64,000 nt of DNA from Candolleomyces eurysporus (taxonomy: Eukaryota; Basidiomycota; Agaricomycetes; Agaricales; Psathyrellaceae), in contig JANBPK010000827.1 of NCBI GenBank assembly GCA_027579435.1, positions 19,817 through 83,816 on the forward strand, written 5' to 3'. Shown in pieces: positions 9,916-21,689 of this stretch. The notes under the pieces are model-generated. The model ran no database searches. It worked only from the letters and a program-made list of their open reading frames with translations, and was not told the origin of the DNA. The position numbers and the translations under genes were made by a program. Numbering within the stretch: the first letter of the stretch is position 1; each line of letters opens with the position of its first letter.

Positions 9916-11269
9916 GATGGTGAACTCCTCAGATGGGTCCAGAAAAGGATTGGAGTGCCAAACAAGGATAGACATGCCGACGGCATGTGCACAGCCACAT
10001 AGCAAGGCCAATTGTTCCAAATCTCTTTTGTCTTCATGTAAACGACGAAGAATAAAAGGTTCGCATNCACGATGGTTGGGTCTCCCTGCCTTCCCCTCTA
10101 TCCTGAATGCATACCCTTTCTCTAGGATCGTAACCGTCCACTGCTTTTACGCCCTTCGTATTTGACGTCGACCATGTCTGAACGCACCTGCCTGCTTCGA
10201 ACTGTGTTCTTATCCTACTTTCACTAAGTGTTGTCTATTCACTAGGAGACTNCCGCTGTCAAGGTACACATTTGCTTACTTCTACTGGGTGAACAAGGTC
10301 AGATCCAGCACCTGACCCATGTACAGATAAAACTGNNAACAATGAGGTATGTGGCATACGTTGTACCCTACCACGTAAACTCACTGGCTGCAGTGCTATA
10401 CTTCGTGAAACAAGGNCTCTTCGTAGATGATCACGCAATTGCAAGCGAAGTCCTTGCGCCTTGTATTGGAAAACAATGCCTGGAGTTTTTCCGAAGAGCT
10501 CTGTCACAGTTTGACTCGCGGNGGCATTTAGCCACGATTCAAGCTGTCCTTTCTGGTGTCCTCGCGCACAGGATCGCGGGCATGGTGGGTTCATATCAGC
10601 TCAGAGCCACAGTGACCACCNCNATCGGCGCTCGATACGAAATGTTGCGTTTCCTTTCCTGCTGCCTCCTGCTGATTTTTGAATCCCAACTTCTCCCTTC
10701 CTGTCCGAATTTCCCGCCCCCNCCGGTTACAAGCTGTCTCGGGAATTCTGGAAATCAGGTATCAAATCCCAATGTGTACATCCCTTTATCTCAAAAAGGT
10801 CCGTGTGCATCAAATCTCCATCGTGACCTGCCTCAAGGCTCCCGTCCCGCGCTGCCAAGGGAATGTTGCCGTTTCTGGACAAGCAAGCCTCTAAACTCGG
10901 AAGTGACCTTGTACTCGTTCTCCCTAGTCGACGACGAGGAACATCATATATAACGTGAAGGACAATGGGATTTCTCTACTCGCCAGTAGTCAGTTCCCTC
11001 GAGCAAGCGAGCAGTCTCTCCTCTCCTTTCTTCCGGCAAGCTTCTCAAGGACTTTGGCGCTACCGTTTAGACGCCCACCCTCCGGACCGTTGGACGTACA
11101 CTTCACGCCCACAACTAATTAAAACGCGTCTTGTTAATTGCAACGCGCAGTGCACCCCCTACGTTGCCTGGGATCGTGTAACCACTCGTCTCCCCCGTTA
11201 AAACACCTCTCCTCTTTCGTTCTTTCTTCCCTGGGCTAGCACCAACCACTTTTAACGAATCAGCCAATA
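9916..11269. other. Long intergenic region, no supported gene
   Basis: The segment lies upstream of ELP6 (minus) and of the weak ORF at 11270 (plus). A 203-codon plus frame at 10342-10953 is open despite several Ns, but it has no family motif, no compositional support and an overlapping minus frame of similar quality, so I do not call it. A pyrimidine-rich stretch near 11205-11230 could be the leader of the ORF at 11270. Confidence 0.4.
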
Positions 11270-11494
11270 ATGCCTTCGTTCTCATCTGCACCCTCCTCCC
11301 CCACCTTTGGGTTCTTCCCCTCTGGCTCCAGTTCCCCCAACGCCTTCTCGATGTTCGGTCAAAACCCTCGGGACTCGCACGCGATGTACGCTGCCTATTC
11401 AAGCAGCGCGTCGGCTACGTCAAACCATCATTCAAACGGCCCACGGGCACAGGGTGGAAAGACTGTGCTGAGGAGGTTCCTTTGGCTGTTGTGA
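11270..11494 (+). CDS. Hypothetical Ser/Pro-rich small protein, possibly truncated
   Basis: The frame starts MPSFSSAPSSPTFGFFPSGS and is low in complexity (Ser, Pro, Phe, Ala) for 64 residues. It then reads KTVLRRFLWLL and stops. Just downstream, another frame reads as plausible protein (GALMSAHEQRHSKTNGPQS, then DMDSIF) after a TAG near 11577, so either an intron or an indel may separate two halves of one gene. No splice pair joins them cleanly in phase. I recognise no family, and the sequence is insufficient to choose between a short gene and a damaged longer one. Confidence 0.35.
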   Translation: MPSFSSAPSSPTFGFFPSGSSSPNAFSMFGQNPRDSHAMYAAYSSSASATSNHHSNGPRAQGGKTVLRRFLWLL

Positions 11495-12625
11495 AAGGAT
11501 GTCAAGTTCGGACCCGATGTNCCCACTTCGACTCTATCGCGCACCACATCCGGCGCGCTAAGGCCCTCGTAGGCCTCCGCCATCGCCGACGTCTACCCTC
11601 GCGGAGCGCTAATGTCCGCCCACGAGCAGCGTCACTCGAAGACAAATGGTCCCCAATCTCCTTTGGATGCTCCTCAGGACCACGATATGGACTCTATTTT
11701 TGTTCTACTCCGGTTTCTCTTTATTCCTCAAGTGCGCGTCCTCTAATACTGCGCTATCATTTTCTCTCTTTTCTCTCTCGCCCTCTCTCTGAACCGTCTC
11801 CAACACGCCACACTCCCTTGACCCACAAACACACCACATCAGGCTCGAACGATAGCATCCATTAATTCCACTCATCCCCACATCATCATCATCATAGACC
11901 TCCCTCATCACATCATAACCACTGTGTATCCATATTATTAAGATTATTTCTCACTGTTGTACTACATCTCGTCTGTCTGTAAACAATACCCGCATTGTAC
12001 GGGTCACCAAGGAATATAAATCCTGTTGTTGTAAAACATTGAAATCGAGAGGGAGATTTACACGATTGTACTTTGACTGTGCCTTGAAGAATACCACTAC
12101 CAGCTGGAACTACCATCTACAAGCGTGTGGAGATCTAGACTTTGAACCACTCTCCAGGGTGCCGGTTCGAAGGCGTGGTAGGTGAAGATTAAACAAGCCG
12201 CCGTGCGCTGAGGTATTGGCGGCTACTGAGGGTAATACCTATCGCCACACCTCCCGGCCACATTTCCACAGCGTCGCTCACAGTGAGCCTCTGTACTGGA
12301 TACTCTCCTTGTTGGAAGGTAGCCGCCGACCTGACTAGGCTGGATCGATCCTTGTTAGTCAGGTCGTTATATAGTTGTTCGTTTCTGCCGAGCCAGGAAC
12401 TCGCTTTCCTCATGCCTATCTGTAGATACTCGCCGACTCTTACTTTTTGTTCTTGATCCACGTTTTATCGTTCCTTGACAAACTATCACCGCTTTCCGGC
12501 CGTCGGTCGAGAGCCCGATCCGGCGGGAGTTGTATAGTTGCCGGTGTTTGGCAACACCTCCCGAGTCCAACTTTGCCAGTTGCCTCCGAGCTCGACAGCT
12601 GGAAGCGTTTTCATACACTGCCAGG
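11495..12625. other. Intergenic with CT-rich tract and (CAT)n run
   Basis: The segment holds a CT-rich tract around 11755-11795 and a short CAT repeat at about 11883-11897. Next is an AT-rich stretch to about 12000, followed by the promoter side of the mitochondrial uL10m gene. A GGTTCGAA box at 12163-12170 resembles a tRNA B box, but the flanks cannot form a T stem. Confidence 0.45.
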
Positions 12626-13492
12626 ATGCTGTCTCGATGCCAGGCCTCAAACGCTGTACGCGTGGTCTCTAGGGCTCCTGGGTCCACGAGGAGCTATGCT
12701 GTCTCCTTGAAAGAGTCAGTGTTTGGCAACAACCGGGTCTTCAAGGACACGAAAGCGTACCAATACAACTGGTACACCCGGATTCTCGAAACTAGCAAAA
12801 CCAGTCCCCTCATTATCCTTCACCACAACGAGTTCTCGGCGGAACGACTGAAGAAGCTGCGCACGGACATCACGCTCGCTGCTCAGCGCGTCAAACCGTC
12901 ACTATCGTCCCCAACACCTGTCGCCTCCGACTCTACGACCCCTCAACTCCCCACTCTTACTGTCGTCCGTTCGAGCATTTTCGGTGTCGCTCTCAGACGG
13001 TTTGGAGATGTCCCCGTCAAGGATTTGGAGAAGATGATCAACGACCAAAGTGGTGGCTTTGCGGTGCTCTCCGTGCCTTCGTTAAACCCGCCTCTCATCA
13101 ACGCCATTTTGCGCGCAATGGACCGCAGTGTCCCACCAAAACCGCCCAAAACACCGGAACAAATCAAGGCGGAGGAAGCTGCGAAAACGGCTGACCCAGA
13201 GCAGCCAGGTCGGAGGATGAAGCGGGTGAGGCAGGTGCGGATACCTGAGCTCAAGGTTATGGGAGCTATTATTGAGGGTCGGGTGTTCCTTCCGCCAAGC
13301 TTGGACGAAGTGTCTAAGATGCCTACGTTGGACACACTGCGTGCGCAGATTGTTGGCCTGCTCAGCGCCCCTTCGTCCCAGTTGGCGGCGGTCTTGAGCC
13401 AGGCAGGTGGTGGACAGCTGGCGAGGACGCTGGAGGGCTTGAAGAAGAGCTTGGAGGAGGAAGCTGGGGAAAAACCAGACGAGGCTTCATAA
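12626..13492 (+). CDS. Mitochondrial large-subunit ribosomal protein uL10m
   Basis: An uninterrupted frame of 288 residues starts at the ATG at 12626 with a basic, Arg/Ser-rich presequence (MLSRCQASNAVRVVSRAPG) typical of mitochondrial import. The L10 fold follows: RILETSKTSPLIILHHNEFS, LKKLRTDITLAAQRVK, and VRSSIFGVALRRFGDVPV. An acidic linker with KTPEQIKAEEAAK precedes the C-terminal segment TLDTLRAQIVGLLSAPSSQL, which matches the family's L7/L12-binding end. The protein is expected to anchor the mitoribosomal stalk. The frame is open upstream to 12530, but the presequence and leader composition favour this ATG. The yeast counterpart is usually called MRPL11; I leave the symbol blank because naming differs. 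Confidence 0.85.
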   Translation: MLSRCQASNAVRVVSRAPGSTRSYAVSLKESVFGNNRVFKDTKAYQYNWYTRILETSKTSPLIILHHNEFSAERLKKLRTDITLAAQRVKPSLSSPTPVASDSTTPQLPTLTVVRSSIFGVALRRFGDVPVKDLEKMINDQSGGFAVLSVPSLNPPLINAILRAMDRSVPPKPPKTPEQIKAEEAAKTADPEQPGRRMKRVRQVRIPELKVMGAIIEGRVFLPPSLDEVSKMPTLDTLRAQIVGLLSAPSSQLAAVLSQAGGGQLARTLEGLKKSLEEEAGEKPDEAS

Positions 13493-13760
13493 TTTTGTGT
13501 TTCCATTCGACTAGTATCATAGATATAATACTACTGCACAAAGCTCTGGCTTGACGCGACTGAACGCGTCCAAATTTTTGAGTGTGACAGATTCGCAGGT
13601 GTGACAACTTGGCTGTCACACAAAGGCCCATGAGCGTCCGCGACGACGAGCAACGTTACGGTTGACCACAACCACCACCTCGTATTCACCAAAAGCCACC
13701 TGAGCTCCAATGTCAGTAAAATGCCTTCAATATTGAACTCGAGCTCAATGTTCATGCAGG

Positions 13761-16001
13761 GACGACGACGACGAATTCTTGTACGGAAGCTCTACAGTCC
13801 AGCCTACTGCCTCCACTTCTGGTAAGGATATTCAATGCATTACACAACGGCGAAGGCATATGGATGGGGAAGACTATGTTTTCTACTCTCTATATCCATG
13901 TTTCTGTGCTCTACAATCCCAATACAACAATGTTGACCCATACATCTGCTCTGCAACCTTGTAGCCCCCAAACCGTGAGTCGAGAATCCTCTTCTCAGTT
14001 GGACCAGGACGAATATATTCCACTACCTAGGATACCCGTGGAAGAAACCCGAGCTTCAAATGGCGTGGTAGCCTTCCTGGAAGATCAAGTTGAACAGCAG
14101 GGAGAGCAAGAGGAGGAACGAGAACCATCACAGCCCGAAACCCCAGCGGCAGATGAGGAAGGGGACGAGCAAGATGAGGAGGAAGGGGAGGAAGATAGCG
14201 ACGACGTGCGTTCTACTCATTCCTCTTTGAGCCTCAAACTGAACAGTGTCTTTCTAGGATATTGAAATCGTCACCGAAGCGCCAAGCAGGTCGCTTGACT
14301 TTCGGTACGAACGTATCTCTTCCTGGTCCCCGAGCAATACTGACGCGCCGTGTAGGCAAAACCGACCCGTGACCAACAGGATACCCAGCACGAATATCCC
14401 TACTCAGCCGAGAGGTACGAATGCTGATCACTATTACTCCATACCGTCTACTCATCCTATGCAGCTCAAGCTCTAGCGGCTGCTTTGACGACCGAATACA
14501 CACCAATTGCAAGAGGAGCACCGGCACCCAGCGCTCAATCCGGGACACCGGCTGCAACACAACAATCTTTCGGCTCAGCAGCTCAGCCGCAACAGCAACA
14601 GCAGCAAAGTGCAGCACAAGGTCTCCCCCAGTCAGGAGGAGCCGCCGGACCAGTGCAAGACGCAGCGGACGGAGTGGTGCCTGATGATGGTGTAGACCCC
14701 ACCACCCTCCCTCCAGCCAAGGCACCACCATCGCACCCGTCGATTGACCCTACAGAAACTGGTATCTATGATGGTCGTTCTATTCTTGAATACGATATGA
14801 ACGCCTTGGCGGACAAGCCCTGGCGTCGTCCCGGTTCGGATATTAGCGACTGGTTCAACTATGGGTTTGACGAGATCTCCTGGGAGGCGTATTGTTATCG
14901 TCGCCGCGACCTGGGAGAGCTTGCTCATGTGCTCAAAGCTAATGTCATCGTACGTCTCCTCGATCCTCTACTCTACTTGCTGTGTTCTCACATAGGGACT
15001 AAACGTTGATTACTTACAGAACTTTGCTGCCATGTCTGAAGACCAAATCACCGGTCTCCCGGCTGAGATGCGTGGTATGGTCATTGGAAGCGCGAACAAT
15101 CTAATGAACCAAGCAAACCAAATGATGGTTCCAGGCGTTATGGACATGTCAGGCATGGTCGGGCCCATGGGGATGGGTATGAACCCCGGAGACATGGGCA
15201 TGGGCGGAGGCATGATGCCCGGGATGATGCAGCAAGAGCAAAACGGCGTCGGTATGATGCAGGGTGCTGGAGTACCAGGTGATGTGCAACAGCAAGGGCA
15301 GGTTGCACCTGGTGGCATGATGCAGGACGCAAGTGGGGCTTATGTGAACCCTAATGCAGCTGCAGGGATGATGAATATGGGTATGGGAGACTATGGGATG
15401 CAGGTACGTTCTTTTTGATGTGCGCGCTCTGCACGCACGAGTACTAATGGGATTCAATCGATCGTAGGACCAAAACCAGATGGTACAGCCCATGTACCAG
15501 GGAATGGACGTGTCACAAGGCGTAGCTCCGGTCCAAGGAGGGTCCGGACGAGGCGCTCCGTTAGGTGGGGGATACAGAGGCGCATCTCGTGGAGGTGGAG
15601 CTGCACTTCGTGGTAGAGGAGGATTTGTTGGACGCGGCCGCGGTGGTCGTTACGATGGTCGGTCCCTCAGCTTTCTTGTCCACTCTACTCTGCTGACCCT
15701 GACCATAGCACCAACGGCTCCTGCACGACCCGCGTCTCCTTTACCACCTAACGTGCCAACTGGACCCAGGAACCAGAATAAGTACAAGGATAGAGATGGC
15801 AATGCCCCAGCAGTGGATGGTCTTGACTATGGTGGAGGTGGTGGAGGCCGACGAACTCCAAGCCATGAACCGGAAGACCGGACCAGGTTAGTACCCGAAT
15901 CAGCCTTGCCGGACCCGTACTCATCTATTTTGTTTCTCTACTCCAGAAAACGGAGGAGCTCTCCAGGCTTGGACGATGGCAGGAGTTCCAAGCGCCGCTG
16001 A
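13761..16001 (+). CDS. FIP1: Pre-mRNA polyadenylation factor Fip1
   Basis: A subunit of the cleavage and polyadenylation machinery that tethers poly(A) polymerase. The acidic start reads DDDDEFLYGSS. Next is an acidic region ending DSDD, then DIEIVTEAPSRSLDF at 14258. The diagnostic Fip1 motif DKPWRRPGSDISDWFNYGFD lies at about 14805-14865, followed by EISWEAYCYRRRDLGE. A Met/Gly-rich region, an RGG-like Gly/Arg region and a basic tail (KRRSSPGLDDGRSSKRR) end the protein. Clear exons: 14258-14304, 14356-14414, 14465-14949, 15020-15403, 15468-15657, 15709-15886 and 15947-16001. The 5' end is unresolved. The first coding bases I trust are at 13761, after CAG; no upstream ATG joins in phase, and the exon ending at 13821 does not join cleanly to the exon ending at 14205. 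Confidence 0.88.
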
Positions 16002-16263
16002 CCAGCTCAGAGTTCAGAGAGGCTCTGTCTCGCTGACATTCTTCGTTTACGCTGCATTGCGATGATGGCATTTGAACCCTGTGCGAATATGCTATATTAT
16101 ATATACTGTACAAGTAGCGTAATGCAATGCATCATGCAAGACCAAGATGATGAAATGCCGAAGGAAACAACAGTTAATGAATATACACAAGGAAGTGAAC
16201 GAAGGGCTACAAGAAGGTATAATTGAGAAGTGATAATTGAAACTTAAGTTTTGCGAGCGGCAG

Positions 16264-17817
16264 CTATGCGTTTTTGCCGCTTCCTCTCCCACCACCTGCT
16301 CTCCGTTTGCCCCCGCGGGCAGTGCGTTTTTGATTACGCTTGTTTTTGCAGTCGTCGCAGAACCAGTTTCCACTCGGTGGTGCGCCAAGACCGATACATG
16401 TCAAATGGAACTGGGAAAAGATTATCAGCGAGAAGGTCTAAGCAAACCCTAAAATAGACACGTACCCATTCCCTCTCGCACGAGTCCCCGTCACACCCAA
16501 TCATCTCCCCATAGCTGAAACCGTTGCAGAGGCAATACCTAGCATCATCCGCATCCCCGTCTCCATCCGTTCCGCCGTTATCGACCGCTGTAGCAGCCGC
16601 GGATGCTGCTGCTGCGGCAGCGGCGGCGGAGACATGGTTCGTGTTCCTAGAGACAGGCATCCCGGGTCCTTCGAGGGGCTGTCCAGTCGTGGGGTTCCAA
16701 TTTTGTAGATGTAGGTTGTGCATATCGTAGGCTTGCATGATTTGCTGGTGGTTGCCCACCCCATTGACCATTCCGGCGGCGGCACCGTTGGTGTAAGCTG
16801 CCAGACTGGATGAGGCTGCCCCATATGCGTCGCGGCGACCGGACGAGGAATTTGCGCCGTTTTGCTGTACGAGAGCGGAGGGGAAGCGGGGGTCGTAGCT
16901 GGTGTTGGCGTAGTCGGCATGGCTGAGGGGGGTTCCGTTGCGATTGCTGTTTGCGTTCCCGCGAGCCCTTTTGTTGGTCGATCCAGAGGCGTTGGCTGCT
17001 CTCGAGTTTGCAGCGGTCGATCGCGCATTCTGGGAGGTTTGACGGTAGTTGACGGAGAGGACGTCGGATTCTGCTGGAGATGGTGCGCGTTCGTTGACTC
17101 TAGGAGCAGTGAAGGGGGCGGTTAGATAGGATACCTTGTACTCTGACAATGAAAAACGCACTTTTTCAGTCTGGCATTGCCCCTGCCCCGACCGTTGGTC
17201 TCAACCCTCTCTTTGCGGGGCGATTTGATGCTGCCAATGTCGATATCGTCTTCCCTGTTGACAACCCGCTTCCTCTTGGCTGGGCTGGGATCGGCCGGGT
17301 TCGACTGGGCCGTTAACAGCGACCCAGCGACGTTCCTCCTTCTTCGACCATGCTCCGTAGTGTGCACAGGCATGAAGGATTGCGCTGAAACATGGGGGTA
17401 CTGTGTCTTCCTGATGAGCACCGAGGTGTCAAAGCCGGGGAGGGTGTCGGTGAGGTTGCGTAGGTGGTTATTGTGCGCCTTGAGGTTGTCTGCTGCCTGG
17501 CATGCGACTCTAATCTTGTCTTCGCCGCCGAGTTTGAGTCGGCCGGCCTCTTCAGCCAGCTCGTGAAGTAGCCACAGGCGTTCGGATGGTGTTGTGGCCT
17601 TGCCCTCTTCGATCATGGTGGTGAGGTTGGTGACTTTGGTGGTCATAGTTTGCATGCTAGACGAGAGGACGGCGTCGAGCTCCCTGAGGTCCGCGAAATT
17701 CCGTGAGAGGTCGAGGGGTAGCGAGTCGAGGGTGTGGTTGTACTCGGAGAGGAGGAGGAGGGAGTAGGCGGTGGAGAGCTGGTCATCGCCGACTGACTGG
17801 AGATCATGGGGCTGCAT
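16264..17817 (-). CDS. ING-family PHD-finger chromatin protein
   Basis: Three exons, 17162-17817, 16466-17099 and 16264-16410, give 478 residues. The N-terminal ING helical domain (about 10-115) includes SEYNHTLDSLPLDLSRNFAD and RELDAVLSS. The middle is low-complexity and basic, with nuclear-localisation-like KRKRVV and an alanine run. A C-terminal PHD finger (about 408-455) starts YCLCNGFSYGEMIGCDGD, is interrupted by a 55-nt intron after EREW, and continues FHLTCIGLGAPPSGNWFCDDC. The tail is very basic (KRRAGGGRGSGKNA). ING proteins read H3K4 methylation and recruit histone acetyltransferase or deacetylase complexes (Yng1, Yng2 and Pho23 in yeast). Which complex this one serves cannot be told. 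The start is the ATG at 17815-17817; the open frame extends upstream to 18024 without homologous sequence. The gene is convergent with FIP1. Confidence 0.88.
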
Positions 17818-18115
17818 TCTGGGGGGGCGGCATTGTGGACGACGAGCTTGGGGGTGTACGCACCGTGCTTGACGACGTGCAGCTGATGGAGAAACAGCGA
17901 GGAAAACCGTTTGACGCTCGCAAATGTCCGCCCAAAAACAAATGGAGAAGAAAGGCCGGCCCGGCTGCATGTGACCACATTCGCGTGGGCGCGCGATAGG
18001 GATAGGGGCTAGAAGGCGCGTCATGACATTCTAGCAAACTTGAAAAATGCAATTATATATAAACTTCTATCTAAAATTACAAAGAGGGACGGACAGCTGC
18101 GAGCAAAAATGTATG

Positions 18116-21100
18116 CTAAGAGGACATGGAAAGCAAAGAATGAGGGTGAAGGATGGTTCCAGAACCATCAACCTCCGTGGTAGCGAATGGCCGCACCGAT
18201 GCTGGCTCTATACTCATGAAATTTATCGTGGAAGAATCAAGGGTAGCGACGCTGAGTTTCTTGACCAAGTTCTCGAGTCTTTTTGCAAATTTGTGTGCCA
18301 GGGGTATGCGCTGGCCGACCCTCGCTAGGGCAGAACTTTACAATGTATACAACGATGAGCCTGGCTTGGTACCTCCGATTACACGCGGAACACTTACTGA
18401 ATGAAATCTATTTCTGTCCGAAGTGTAGCTACCTCGTCTGTTTTTTGGTGTTCTAGAGCTGTTTGGAGGAAGCGGACAAGGATGCGGCCGCTGAGGTACC
18501 AACTGGCCTGGATATGACATGAGACTATCTGCTACCTCCGCACAGTGTGACGATTGTTGACTTACCGAACAGAATGGGTCGAGAAGAGTGATATCGTAAC
18601 TGGTGTTACAGACGTCATAGACGAGGTCTAGAATACCTCTCGCAGCTGTCAAAATTTTGAGCGAAGAGATGCATCCCGATCGCGGAATGTCTGCGTGGGG
18701 CTCGTGGAGGATGATAGTCGCACTATAAATATAGGTTATAACGTTAGAACGCTCTTGGGTCATACAGCTGCTACAGAAAGACTCACAAGAGAGGCAGCAG
18801 AAACGCGGTGTAAAGGTAGGGGTCCACTACGTTATCCACGATTGGACTTCGAAGGTGCTGGGGGAAGCTGGATCGATTAAACGAAGAAAGTAAGCTGTCC
18901 ATTTCGATAAACCCGGGCGATGCTCGAATGTCTTGGTCAAGACCGTCAGCTGCGGGGTTGACCACAGAACTATCCCCAGCAAAGCATTTGACACGATATC
19001 GCATATTGAAAGCCTTGATTCGAGCTGACCAAATTTTCGAATATGAGACTCGGACGCGCGAAGGAGAAATCGGGAACCTACAAGCAAGAATCGATGCCTT
19101 TACATAGAGAACGAATGAATCTGTTGTTTCCTGCGGATGGGAAACCAGAACATCCCTTGCATGTGCCCATTGTCGCTCAGACGCTGGTACTAAATCCTAA
19201 ACATCGTGTCTGGTGAGCTGGCTGCGTCGGGGAAGCGAAATGAACGAAGTCCTTACCCCGCGTTCGAACTGATCACTACGGACGGGAAGTAGCTGCGAGA
19301 TTTCCTCATCGGCAAGCAGCACCGTAAATCCACTGGGTTCCAAATATTGCCGTTCAAGCGTATACGCCAGCCAAAACGCATTCCTTCTCATCTCGTCTTC
19401 AATGACAGTACGCGCAGGAGACAAGAGTCTCAGAGGTCTTTCTGACGCTGTGATTGAGTGGAACGGCGGGCACATGTTCAATCCCAGAGTGGTCAGGAGT
19501 CGGGTCGTGAGGGCAGTAACGATGCAGATCTTGGCGACTCAACTTAATGATCGAATTCGTGAACTATAGAGAACTGCTGACAACATACCTCAACACTTCT
19601 GTGAAGGCGCGTGTCAGCGAGGATCCCGGAAATTTAGGGAATTGCCAAAGTCACCTTCCATGAGCCCAGTGGAACCAACCCAAGACAATGAGGGCTGCCA
19701 GTGTGGATGTATTGAGCAATCTAATGTTGGGGAGTAGGACTGACAAGCCAGACGTACTTTGAAACGCTTCGAACAAATTTTCGCCCAGAATAATCGACCG
19801 TTCAGCTTTTACCCGAGCTAGCTTTCCATGACGTTCGGAGAACGAGTCGGGGCGCTGTTCTTTTAGACGAAGGCGCTCGGTGTACATCTCCTCTATACTC
19901 TAACAATTCAGATATGAGAACCAGTGACGATTGATAGTCATGACTCGCCTGGAGACAATTCATTAAAGTCAAGCTGAGGTGGCGATGTCACAGCTGAGGT
20001 ATAAAGGCTCCCGTGGGCGCAGATTGCGTGAAGAAGTGGGGTGACAGGGAACTTGGGGTGTGCTGGGGGAAGTGCCAGAGAGGTCATGAAGGTGCCAATA
20101 TGGAAAAGCTTCGCTGCGTGAGGGTGGAAGAGCAAGAAAACTTCGACCCTACAGTCGAAGGAGCAGTTAGAGAGGTAATTGAAGAATATATCACTGAGGC
20201 AACTAACAGGTGCTTCAGGACATCAGGAGGTGGCAATTCCGAGGGCCAATTAGCGACGGTCACCTCCATTCCACCAAATGCTGGACTGTTGCTAGTGCTC
20301 GGGCCAGATGAGGTATCGTTGGAACCACCAACGGCGAGTCCACTCGGGCTATGTGGCAACCCATTGTATGGACCTCCCATCTCGCCTGCTGGAAATTGGG
20401 ATAGAGTAGGCCGCATGAGTTGAAAAGCTTATTTGGGAGACGTACCAGTAATGTCAAAATTTAGTTCAGAGAAGTCCTGAACATGTTCACTGGAAGCTCG
20501 ACTTTGAAAGAAATCTGCGCCAGCGAACGTGTTCTGGGATGACTGCATTAAAGCACGGTCTTTTTGATTCAAAAGACTCTCCAGTTCAGCTGAAAACATA
20601 TTGCATCAATTCCATCAGCACTAGTGTGGCGCAGCAGAGGCACAACATACCAATGCGCGCCTCCAGCCGCTCGTACTTAGATTTCGGTGGTTCCGGGGAA
20701 GTTGCGACGGGCTCTGCTATACATTACTGGCTGAAGGAGGTGGTATGAAAGAAGAGGACGACGCACTCTCGTCGAAAGTGCACTCTGGGTGAGCAGGTAG
20801 CTTCGCTCCAGGAGTCGCATGAGAGATAGCGTATTTATGCGAGCGGATGCAAGTCGAACAGACTGGCCTTTGGGAATCGCTAGAATACTGTCATTAATCC
20901 CTGAGCTACCGAGAGTGGTAACGTAAATCCTGACCACTTCTACTAGGAATACATTAGTGGTCGCTTGGTGTTCTGAGCGTACGACGTACCAACTTCCTTT
21001 TTCGGCACTAAATATGCATGCAAGCAGGGTGGCGGTATAAGACAGACTCTCCAACAGTCATATTTTACAAGCACAACGTACTTGGTGGCAAGCCTAAGGA

Positions 21101-21223
21101 CATACGTCAGGTTGAGCCACTCGGTTATTGAAGGTCTAAGTTCACCTGGTTCCGTTTGAGCGCATTCGGTCCTGGGAGTCCTCCAGACGACGAGGGAGTA
21201 GGCTTTGTTGTCGCACGAGGCAT
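18116..21223 (-). CDS. Zn2Cys6 fungal-specific transcription factor
   Basis: A many-exon gene. Exon 1 (from the ATG at 21221-21223) encodes MPRATTKPTPSSSGGLPGPN. Tiny exons of 12 and 18 nt (21082-21093 and 20990-21007) encode ACHQ and CRKRKL. Exon 20723-20887 encodes RPVCSTCIRSHK and ECTFDE, then YERLEARI and AELESLLNQKDRAL form the linker coiled coil. The regulatory domain (PF04082 type) includes SELPPPDVLKHL, VEVFLLFHPHAAKLFHIGTF and TLGLNMCPPFHSI, with RRNAFWLAYTLERQ and LADEEISQLLPVR after it. It ends SLLSMSS at the TAG at 18116-18118. It should act as a nuclear DNA-binding regulator. Oddity: in the best-joining splice the third cluster cysteine is not evident. A possible TGA at 19651-19653 is removed by an intron (19599-19654). 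A TATATA box lies at 21313-21318, 90 nt upstream. Confidence 0.82.
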
Positions 21224-21689
21224 AGCAGTTACGTCCCACGATGGACGTTCGATTTACAACTTTGGACGACGTGAAGGAGAGCGAGGAATAGCAAGGGCCC
21301 AAATCGAGCCTGTATATAACCCGGCGTTGCTATATCGGCGCGCCGCAATGCCCGACCCATCACGTCAGCCTCAAGTCAGCCTCAAGTCAGCCTTGACTAA
21401 AGCTCCGAGGTTTTGGGGTTGCGAAGACAAAGTGAGTACATGAGTTCCAGTTTCGTCAAACGGTCAAATGGTAGTACATACGTTTTCGCCTTGGGCCTCA
21501 GGCCTCAGGTTCTGTGGTCAGGAAAAGAAGTTGCGTTTAGGTGACGATGCTAAACAAATGCCATCGGCAAATTAAAACAGTCAGAGGACCGAATTTGCCT
21601 GGAAGGGGTCTAAGTGACCAAAAGTCTGGCAGAAGTGCGAGAGGAATGCTGCAGGAGCTAGGGCAAATTCAAAAAGAGGTCATATTTTG
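21224..21689. promoter_or_regulatory. Promoter of the Zn2Cys6 gene with TATA box and 11-nt tandem repeat
   Basis: Minus-strand TATATA at 21313-21318 lies 90 nt upstream of the ATG. Three consecutive 11-mers GTCAGCCTCAA, GTCAGCCTCAA and GTCAGCCTTGA occupy 21364-21396, just upstream of the TATA box. A TGACGT-like half site overlaps the left end. GCCTCAG is doubled near 21496-21510. Tandem short motifs at this place are plausible regulator binding sites; this is inference. Confidence 0.5.

Noticed and set aside
10342..10953. Plus-strand open frame of 203 codons
   Set aside because: No family motif, Ns inside, and an opposite-strand frame overlaps with equal plausibility.
12150..12185. GGTTCGAA word resembling a tRNA B box
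   Set aside because: Flanking bases do not form a T stem and there is no A box upstream.
12943..13506. Minus-strand open frame of 187 codons
   Set aside because: Antisense shadow of the mitochondrial uL10m gene.
19599..19655. In-frame TGA (19651-19653) suggesting that the Zn2Cys6 gene is a pseudogene
   Set aside because: A 56-nt GT-AG intron (19599-19654) removes it and restores the expected family sequence on both sides.
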